The notes below the pieces were generated by a model. That model saw only the letters and a list, made by a program, of their open reading frames with translations. It ran no database searches and had not been told where the DNA came from. 11,750 bases of DNA, taken from assembly GCA_949451265.1 (NCBI GenBank), contig CASTQR010000035.1, positions 1 through 11,750 on the forward strand, read 5' to 3'. Positions 7,512 to 11,750 of this stretch are shown in pieces (position 1 is the first letter of the stretch; the number at the start of each line of letters is the position of its first letter). The DNA is from an uncultured Eubacteriales bacterium (lineage in GTDB: Bacteria; Bacillota_A; Clostridia; Oscillospirales; Oscillospiraceae). The position numbers and the translations under genes are program-made.

Positions 7512-8153
7512 TTACAGCGCGGCGTAGCCGTACTTGTCGATCACGGCCTCCAGGGGCTGGCCCGCCTTGCAAAGGGGGCACTCGTCGGGGTGGTGGCTGG
7601 CATAGCCGGGCAGGTCGTTGGTGTTGAACAGGGACACCACCGGCATCCCGTCCACCTCCTTCACGTGGCTGTAGATGGAGACCACCCCCGCCACGTTCCC
7701 CCCGTAGTAGTGGATACAGCGGATTCCCTTGCGGACTGTGCTGCCCGTGGTGACGGAGGCCAGCAGCAGCAGCACGTTTTTCCCCTCCAGCATAAACCGG
7801 GCGTTGTCCCGGAAGATGAGCTTCCCGTCCCGGCTCACGTTTTCCCGGAGCAGGTAGATCTTCTTGTCGACATTCACCGAGCAATTGCCGGACGTGGTGA
7901 GCTCATGGGCCAGACAGGTGCCGATGACACGGGTTCCATCCAGGCACAGGATGGTGTCCACCATGGCATTGCGGGTCAGATCCCGCTGGGCCAGCTGCCG
8001 GGCCACCGCCTCCGCTTCCCGGAGACAGGACTGCTGTTCGGTCACGTCGATAAAGTAGTTGATATGGCTGTTTCTGGTGGCGAAGTGGCCCTTGGCCACC
8101 CGCAGGGAGACGTTGCCGACGCTGATGGGAATTTTAAAAAACTTGGGCTGCAT
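7512..8153 (-). CDS. Orotate-phosphoribosyltransferase-like PRTase with degenerate PRPP loop
   Basis: A 213-residue protein resembling the type I phosphoribosyltransferase fold of PyrE-like proteins. The region at 126-140 (NVLLLLASVTTGSTV) aligns with the PRPP-binding loop, normally VLLVDDVxTTGxT, but the two acidic residues are replaced by Leu-Ala. The flanking TTG is kept. The C-terminus has H188 and a C192-P-L-C195 motif, a possible metal knuckle, then LEAVIDKYGY. The start is well set: AGGAGG lies 7 nt upstream, behind a promoter TGGACA-N17-TATATT. It is a single-gene unit, not next to pyrimidine genes, so calling it pyrE would be unsafe. Similar variant proteins are known to me from Clostridia under orotate-PRTase names, from memory only. 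It may bind a nucleotide or PRPP for regulation or salvage rather than catalyse orotate transfer. Confidence 0.75.
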   Translation of the reverse strand: MQPKFFKIPISVGNVSLRVAKGHFATRNSHINYFIDVTEQQSCLREAEAVARQLAQRDLTRNAMVDTILCLDGTRVIGTCLAHELTTSGNCSVNVDKKIYLLRENVSRDGKLIFRDNARFMLEGKNVLLLLASVTTGSTVRKGIRCIHYYGGNVAGVVSIYSHVKEVDGMPVVSLFNTNDLPGYASHHPDECPLCKAGQPLEAVIDKYGYAAL

Positions 8154-8199
8154 GGTCTTTCCTCCTTTTCGGCTCCGCTATGGGGAGTAGTTCCCTCTA

Positions 8200-8228
8200 A
8201 ATATACCATATTTTACGGGATCTGTCCA
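8200..8228 (-). promoter_or_regulatory. Promoter of the PRTase-like gene
   Basis: On the minus strand TGGACA (8228-8223) and TATATT (8205-8200) are separated by exactly 17 bp, one mismatch each from consensus-like elements. The predicted transcript start is about 40 nt before ATG 8153, behind an AGGAGG ribosome site. Confidence 0.7.
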
Positions 8229-8235
8229 GACATTA

Positions 8236-8271
8236 TTTGTGCAAATTCACAAATTCACAGACCGCAGTCTG
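8236..8271. promoter_or_regulatory. Repeat cluster just upstream of the PRTase promoter
   Basis: TTTGTG (8236-8241) and CACAAA (8248-8253) form an inverted repeat with 6-bp spacing. AAATTCAC occurs twice in tandem (8243-8250, 8251-8258). CAGAC/GTCTG (8258-8271) forms a further dyad. They begin 8 bp upstream of the -35, where an activator would bind. The role is inferred from position. Confidence 0.4.
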
Positions 8272-8369
8272 CTTGGCCTTGCAGTCTCACACAGCGGCAG
8301 TTCAAAGCCCCATTCCGAAAACTTCCCGGAGACAGCTCCAAAGCCGGGGAGTTTCCGCCGCGCTCCGGC

Positions 8370-8406
8370 AAAAACCCCGGAGGGATCGAAACCGTTCCCT
8401 CCGGGG
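8370..8406 (-). terminator. Intrinsic terminator of the HxlR gene
   Basis: CCCCGGAGGGA (8375-8385) pairs with TCCCTCCGGGG (8396-8406), an 11-bp perfect stem with a 10-nt loop. On the minus strand the stem is followed by TTTTT (8374-8370). It starts 7 nt after the HxlR stop codon and separates this gene from the PRTase-like gene downstream on the same strand. Confidence 0.85.
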
Positions 8407-8413
8407 CCCTGTT

Positions 8414-8881
8414 TTATGTCCGCTTGGCCCGGCCGCAGCGGCGGCGGGCCTTTGTGTCCGGCCAGAATTCGTTGGCCTCCATGATGTCCCCCAGGGCGTC
8501 CACGTATTTCTCCGACTGGTGGACTACGAAGGCGTCCGCGTCGATGGGCACCTGGCGGGCGTCCATCTGCCGGATGCTCCAGATGTAGAGGATGTCCAGG
8601 GCGGGGATCAGCCGCGCCCCCTCCACCGTCAGCTCGTAGTCGATGGCGGGCGGGAACTGGTCCTCGTGGACCACCCGGCGGATCAGCCCGTCATCGATCA
8701 GCTCCTTGAGCTGCTGGCTCAGCACCTTTTCCGACACGGGCAGCACTTTTAACGTCTCGTTGAAGTGGATTTTGCCGTAGGTATGGATCTCGTGGAGAAT
8801 GGTCATTTTCCACTTTCCCCCAATGCAGTGCAGGGTGTAGTGGTAGGGATTGGTAGGCTCGTCGAAGGTCCTTCTTGCCAT
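8414..8881 (-). CDS. HxlR-family winged-helix transcriptional regulator
   Basis: A 155-residue DNA-binding protein of the HxlR/DUF24 family, small dimeric winged-helix regulators that often sense electrophiles, aldehydes or quinones. The family core is clear: CIGGKWKMTILHEI (19-32), a recognition-helix region VSEKVLSQQLKELIDDGLI (49-67), and a wing YELTVEGARLIPAL (82-95). The usual N-terminal Cys of the CP...IGGKW signature is Asn here (N11-P12); Cys19 lies directly before IGGKW and Cys149 near the tail. The C-terminal 40 residues are longer than in many family members and end basic (RRRCGRAKRT). ATG 8881 has AGGAGG 9 nt upstream, so longer upstream starts are rejected. It is divergent from the cupin-SDR-DsrE-cyclase operon, its most likely target, and may regulate itself. 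Confidence 0.93.
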   Translation of the reverse strand: MARRTFDEPTNPYHYTLHCIGGKWKMTILHEIHTYGKIHFNETLKVLPVSEKVLSQQLKELIDDGLIRRVVHEDQFPPAIDYELTVEGARLIPALDILYIWSIRQMDARQVPIDADAFVVHQSEKYVDALGDIMEANEFWPDTKARRRCGRAKRT

Positions 8882-8920
8882 GGGCGATCGCCTCCTGGGG
8901 TTGTGGGTTTTTTGTAGTTT

Positions 8921-8950
8921 AACATATTTCTTCCCTGTTGAACAGTACAA
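8921..8950 (-). promoter_or_regulatory. Probable HxlR promoter with internal dyad
   Basis: Minus strand TTGTAC (8950-8945), an 18-bp spacer, and TATGTT (8926-8921). The spacer contains the palindrome CTGTTGAACAG (8935-8945), placed where a bound regulator would block RNA polymerase; autoregulation by HxlR is the simplest reading (inference). Confidence 0.5.
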
Positions 8951-9005
8951 ATTTTAGAATGTTTTTTCAGTGAAAATCACGGGATTTTTTTCCGCCCCGC
9001 CCGCC

Positions 9006-9053
9006 GGATTTTTGCATCCTGCCCAAGCCGCCCCGGAGGGATTTGTGCATCTT
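9006..9053. repeat. Pair of near-identical 15-bp direct repeats, 33 bp apart
   Basis: GGATTTTTGCATCCT (9006-9020) and GGATTTGTGCATCTT (9039-9053) match at 13 of 15 positions, with starts 33 bp apart, about three helical turns. A weaker third copy of the GGATTTTTT part lies at 8982-8990. They look like tandem binding sites for one regulator on the same DNA face. Confidence 0.6.
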
Positions 9054-9076
9054 CGCAGATACCGCGCAGTAAGTGG

Positions 9077-9090
9077 TTACCAAATGGTAA
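9077..9090. promoter_or_regulatory. Operator-like inverted repeat TTACCA-AA-TGGTAA
   Basis: A perfect 6-bp dyad with a 2-bp centre lies 22 bp upstream of the -35 of the cupin operon, centred near -64 from the predicted transcript start. This is a typical place for an activator site. HxlR is the nearest candidate protein, but its binding here is inference. Confidence 0.5.
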
Positions 9091-9112
9091 TCAGGTGTGG
9101 GAAAAGTATGGA

Positions 9113-9141
9113 TTGCGCGGGCCTGGGGCTTGTTTTATAAT
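9113..9141 (+). promoter_or_regulatory. Promoter of the cupin-SDR-DsrE-cyclase operon
   Basis: TTGCGC (9113-9118), exactly 17 bp, then a consensus TATAAT (9136-9141). The predicted start is about 54 nt before the cupin ATG. The -35 is weak, consistent with activator dependence. Confidence 0.75.
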
Positions 9142-9201
9142 CAAAGCGTGTTAAGCGGAACCACCCGCAAAGATAAAAATCTTTCAAGGAGGAACCACAA
9201 A

Positions 9202-9552
9202 ATGATCAAGCGTACTTATCAGGAGCTGGAGCCCTATTTCCCCCCCGCCCACTTTGGCGTGACCTGCAAGCGGTATCACGGCAAGGATGAGACCGGCGCC
9301 ACCAAGTTCTGGATCGGCGTGTCCGAGTTCGAGCCCGATGGCGGCGCCGAGTGGGCCTACGAGGACAACCCCCTGGAGAAGGTCTACTTCGTCCTGGAGG
9401 GCGAGATGACCGTCACTGACAAGGACGGGAACAAGTATGTCATCCACGCCAATGAGTCCATCAGCTTCCCCCCCAACGAGGGCCGCGGCCTGAAGAATGA
9501 GTCCGGCAAGCCCGCCAAGATGCTGGTGATCATCAACTACCCCGACGCTTGA
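9202..9552 (+). CDS. Small single-domain cupin protein with degenerate metal site
   Basis: A 116-residue cupin, the first gene of the operon. The cupin core is visible: EFEPDGGAEWAYEDN (motif 1 region), E59 in LEKVYFVLEGEMTV, then NESISFPPNEGRGLKNES (motif 2 region). The histidines that normally bind metal in motif 1 (HxH) and motif 2 (PxGxxH) are absent, replaced by Ala/Tyr/Glu-type residues and by Gly-Arg, although E59 remains. It may therefore bind a ligand or partner without the usual metal, or use other ligands. The start ATG 9202 has AAGGAGG 9 nt upstream; a longer frame start at 9097 lies before the promoter and is rejected. The stop is 19 bp before the SDR start. Codon use is strongly biased, suggesting high expression. 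Exact role is unknown; small cupins next to reductases may act as isomerases, decarboxylases or binding subunits. Confidence 0.87.
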   Translation: MIKRTYQELEPYFPPAHFGVTCKRYHGKDETGATKFWIGVSEFEPDGGAEWAYEDNPLEKVYFVLEGEMTVTDKDGNKYVIHANESISFPPNEGRGLKNESGKPAKMLVIINYPDA

Positions 9553-9571
9553 TTGAAAGGAGAGAGTTCCA

Positions 9572-10366
9572 ATGGTTGCGATTGAGAAGAATTTTGTCCA
9601 GAATATGTTCTCCGTGGAGGGCAAGGTCGCCGTCGTCACCGGCGCCACCGGCGCCCTGGGCAAGGTGCTGGCCAAGGCCTACGGCTACGCCGGCGCCAAG
9701 GTCATGATGACCGGCCGCAGCGAGGGCAAGCTGAAGGATCTGGAGACCGAGTTCAAGGCCGAGGGCATTGACTGCGCCTACTGCGTGGCCGACCCCGCCA
9801 AGGAGGATGATGTGCAGGCCCTGGTGAAGGCCACCGTGGACAAGTACGGCGAGATCAACATCCTGGCCGTGTGCCACGGCTTCAACAAGCCCAAGCCCAT
9901 CCTGGATCAGACCGTGGAGGAGTGGCAGTACATCATGGACGCCGACTGCAAGAGCGTCTACATCGTGCTGAAGTACACCGCCCAGCAGATGGTGGCCCAG
10001 GGCAAGGGCGGCAAGATCGTGGTCGTCACCAGCCAGCGCTCCAAGCGGGGCATGGCGGGCTACACCGGCTACTGCACCTCCAAGGGCGGCGCCGACCTGA
10101 TGGTCAGCAGCATGGCCTGCGAGCTGTCCGCCCAGCACCACATCAATGTGAACTCCCTGTGCCCCACCGTGTTCCGCTCCGAGCTCACCGAGTGGATGTT
10201 CGACCCCGAGTCCGAGGTCTACAAGAACTTCCTGAAGCGGGAGCCCATCGGCCGCCTGGCCGAGCCCGCCGACTTCGCCGGCTACGCCCTGTTCCTGTCC
10301 TCCGACGCCTCCAACTACATCACCGGCGCCAACTGCGACTGCTCCGGCGGCTACCTGACCTGCTAA
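9572..10366 (+). CDS. Short-chain dehydrogenase/reductase (classical SDR), atypical motifs
   Basis: A 264-residue NAD(P)(H)-dependent oxidoreductase of the classical SDR family, near gluconate-5-dehydrogenase-like members in general look. The coenzyme loop is TGATGALG (23-30), and GRSEGKL after the second strand, with Arg48, hints at NADPH preference. The catalytic triad is S154 (VVTSQRS), Y167 and K171 (YCTSK). Two normally conserved sites differ: the NNAG motif is V100-C-H-G, and the tetrad Asn is Asp125 (MDADCKS). [12 protein letters not shown] and the C-terminal SGGYLTC are SDR-typical. AAAGGAG lies about 9 nt before the ATG. The downstream DsrE gene starts one base after the stop. The likely role is reduction of a cyclic ketone or enol-type substrate before the cyclase-family hydrolase acts; phloroglucinol reductase is a hypothesis, not an assignment. 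Confidence 0.92.
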   Translation: MVAIEKNFVQNMFSVEGKVAVVTGATGALGKVLAKAYGYAGAKVMMTGRSEGKLKDLETEFKAEGIDCAYCVADPAKEDDVQALVKATVDKYGEINILAVCHGFNKPKPILDQTVEEWQYIMDADCKSVYIVLKYTAQQMVAQGKGGKIVVVTSQRSKRGMAGYTGYCTSKGGADLMVSSMACELSAQHHINVNSLCPTVFRSELTEWMFDPESEVYKNFLKREPIGRLAEPADFAGYALFLSSDASNYITGANCDCSGGYLTC

Positions 10367-10367
10367 G

Positions 10368-10739
10368 ATGAGCCCCCTGCCCGCCCAGACCGGAACCGGA
10401 TCCCGCCATCTGCACATCCTCTGGACCAACGCCGACCCCACCACTGGGAAGCTGATGGTGATGATGTACGCCAAGTACAGCATGAAAAACGGCTGGTGGG
10501 ACAAGTGCACCGTGATCCTGTGGGGCGCCACGGTGAAGCTGATGCTGGAAAACCAGGAGCTTCAACAGGAGATGCAGACGCTCCGGGAGGAGTACGGTGT
10601 GGAGTTCGTGGGCTGTATCACCTGCGCCCGGGAGCTGGACGCCGTGGACGGCCTCACCGCCCTGGGGGTGGAGCTGGAGCCCTGGGGGCCCCACCTCACC
10701 CGGCTGCTCCAGACGGGCGCTCCCCTGCTGACCGTATAA
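10368..10739 (+). CDS. DsrE-family-like small protein
   Basis: A 123-residue protein with the DsrE/YchN pattern: HLHILWTNADPTTGKLMVMM at the front, CTVILWGATVKLM in the middle, then YGVEFVGCITCARELDAV with C83 and C86, and a hydrophobic LGVELEPWG near the end. Family members are small soluble proteins, some of which carry sulfur on a conserved Cys; others have no known role. The ATG begins one base after the SDR stop and there is no clear ribosome site, so translation should be coupled to the SDR. Codon use (more GGG, CGG) is ordinary, unlike the strongly biased flanking genes, suggesting lower expression or later insertion into the operon. It might guard or deliver sulfur/redox equivalents to the pathway; this is conjecture. 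Confidence 0.75.
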   Translation: MSPLPAQTGTGSRHLHILWTNADPTTGKLMVMMYAKYSMKNGWWDKCTVILWGATVKLMLENQELQQEMQTLREEYGVEFVGCITCARELDAVDGLTALGVELEPWGPHLTRLLQTGAPLLTV

Positions 10740-10782
10740 ATGATTTCAACCACACACATTATCTATTTAGGAGGAGATTACA

Positions 10783-11750
10783 ATGGGCAAGACTGTTTTC
10801 GTAGATCTCACCCACCCCTTCGGCGCGGAGATCCCCCGCTGGCCCTACTTTGACAAGCCTGACATCGTGGGCGCCCACTCCATGGCCAAGGGCGGTGTGC
10901 TGACCCAGTCCATCAAGTGCACCATGCACACCGGCACCCACTGCGACGCCCCCCGTCACGTGATGGAGTATGAGTTCGACGGCCGCCGCGCCCGCTACTC
11001 CGACGAGATGCCTGTGGACGCCTACACCGGCCAGGCCATCGTGCTGAAGATCGACATCGAGCCCTGGGGTCTCATCACCGACAAGCACCTGGACGCCGCC
11101 TGTGAGAAGTACGGCATCAACCAGGCCGACCTGGAGGGCAAAGTGGTGTGCCTGAACACCGGGATGCACCGCCTGTTCGACGACTCCAAGGCCTACTACC
11201 ACTACTCCGCCGGCACCGGCATCGACGCGGGCAAGTGGTTCGTGAAGAACAAGGTCAAGTGCGTGGCCATGGACAGCCAGGCCCTGGACCACCCCCTGCA
11301 CACCGCCATGGGCAATAACGGCATGACCCGCATGAACCTGCTGGGCGCCACCGGCAAGCCCATCACCGAGGAGTACAAGGAGCTGTTCGGCGAGGAGGCT
11401 TACGCCGAGTTCGACAAGTTCGAGTACATCCGCATCCACGGCCAGGAGGCCTATGACAAGAAGTTCGGCGAGCTGGAGGACATCGGCATCTGGGGCACCT
11501 GGGAGCCCTGCCATAAGGAGATGCTGGGCCACGGCATCGTGGGCGTGGAGAACCTGGGCGGCGACCTGGACAAGATCCCCGCCGGCGTGTGGTTCCGCTT
11601 CAACTGCTTCCCCCTGCGCTGGTACATGGGCGACGGCTCCATGGCCCGCTGCAGCGCCGAGATTGACGAGGACCTGCTGGTGAAGGACGTGCCCACCCGC
11701 ACCTACAAGTACGGCGGCACCGGCTACGGCGAGGCCGACGGCAATGGCGA
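10783..11750 (+). CDS. Cyclase-family metal-dependent hydrolase (C-terminus beyond right edge)
   Basis: A protein of the cyclase / kynurenine-formamidase family (PF04199 type); 322 codons are visible and the frame is still open. The family metal motif HxGTHxDxPxH is perfect: H49-T-G-T-H53-C-D55-A-P-R-H59. Early residues (FVDLTHPFGAEIPRWP) and DHPLHTAMG around 176 also fit the family. Members hydrolyse amide, ester or strained ring C-C/C-N bonds using Zn or Mn. At more than 322 residues it is longer than KynB-type enzymes (about 210), with extra sequence after about 180 containing WGTWEPC and FPLRWYMGDGS. AGGAGG lies 8 nt before ATG 10783, 43 bp after the DsrE stop. Codon use is highly biased. 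With the SDR it suggests reduce-then-open ring chemistry; dihydrophloroglucinol cyclohydrolase is one candidate activity (inference). Confidence 0.88.
   Translation, partial: MGKTVFVDLTHPFGAEIPRWPYFDKPDIVGAHSMAKGGVLTQSIKCTMHTGTHCDAPRHVMEYEFDGRRARYSDEMPVDAYTGQAIVLKIDIEPWGLITDKHLDAACEKYGINQADLEGKVVCLNTGMHRLFDDSKAYYHYSAGTGIDAGKWFVKNKVKCVAMDSQALDHPLHTAMGNNGMTRMNLLGATGKPITEEYKELFGEEAYAEFDKFEYIRIHGQEAYDKKFGELEDIGIWGTWEPCHKEMLGHGIVGVENLGGDLDKIPAGVWFRFNCFPLRWYMGDGSMARCSAEIDEDLLVKDVPTRTYKYGGTGYGEADGNG

Larger units (their letters stand above)
8882..9201. other. Divergent regulatory region between HxlR and the cupin operon
   Basis: No gene is seen in these 320 bp. It holds, left to right: the HxlR ribosome site and promoter with a CTGTT-G-AACAG dyad, T-rich runs around 8961-8991, two near-identical direct repeats (9006-9020, 9039-9053), an inverted repeat at 9077-9090, the operon promoter (9113-9141), and a leader of about 55 nt with AAGGAGG. 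Such a dense set of repeats points to tight control of the right-hand operon. Confidence 0.7.

Noticed and set aside
7512..8153. Assigning pyrE to the PRTase-like gene
   Set aside because: The PRPP loop acidic residues are missing and no pyrimidine gene is nearby, so the symbol would overstate the evidence.
7590..8588. 332-codon plus-strand open frame over the PRTase-like and HxlR genes
   Set aside because: Crosses a promoter, a terminator and two supported minus-strand genes; no recognisable protein features.
9533..10531. Minus-strand open frame opposite the SDR
   Set aside because: Same shadow effect; the plus strand has an intact SDR with catalytic triad and ribosome site.
10759..11532. 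Minus-strand open frame opposite the cyclase gene
   Set aside because: Repetitive Val/Leu/Gly/His composition and antisense to a gene with the full HxGTHxDxPxH motif.

Overview
The window is chromosomal DNA from a high-GC, low-copy-repeat Gram-positive anaerobe. It most resembles gut Oscillospiraceae of the Flavonifractor / Lawsonibacter / Intestinimonas type. The reasons are strong AGGAGG ribosome sites, TATAAT promoters, GC-rich codon choice, an LtaS-like envelope enzyme, a GPH sugar symporter, and an HxlR-controlled reductase/cyclase cluster. The genus is an inference; no rRNA or other marker gene lies in the window.

Layout. 1-1584 (minus): a two-component system. The OmpR/PhoB response regulator overlaps by one base the start of a HAMP-type sensor kinase that runs off the left edge. 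1585-1868: a divergent regulatory region packed with inverted repeats and several TGCTATAAT elements. 1869-3761 (plus): a membrane-anchored LTA-synthase-like phosphoglycerol transferase. 3839-7243 (plus): a two-gene sugar-use operon, a GPH-family symporter followed by a cytoplasmic GH13 alpha-glucosidase with an unusual N-terminal helical extension. Its active site looks like an oligo-1,6-glucosidase. 7221-7418 holds a coding-like scrap with an apparent frameshift, followed by twin hairpins that end the operon. 7512-8153 (minus): an orotate-phosphoribosyltransferase-like protein with a degenerate PRPP loop and a CPLC tail, read from its own strong promoter. 8414-8881 (minus): an HxlR-family regulator with its own terminator.

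9202-11750 (plus), divergent from HxlR: a probable operon of cupin, short-chain dehydrogenase/reductase, DsrE-like protein and cyclase-family hydrolase, the last cut by the right edge. This is the most interesting part. The order regulator / reductase / metal-dependent ring hydrolase suggests an anaerobic pathway that reduces and then opens a cyclic ketone or polyphenol-derived ring. A dihydrophloroglucinol-type route is one concrete hypothesis. The cupin, SDR and HxlR all lack residues normally conserved in their families. The intergenic region carries an inverted repeat near -65 and a pair of near-identical direct repeats 33 bp apart, which look like operator sites. Codon use in the cupin, SDR and cyclase is strongly biased (GGC, CGC, AAG, ATC, CTG), as expected for high expression. 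The DsrE gene between them has ordinary codon use and no ribosome site of its own.
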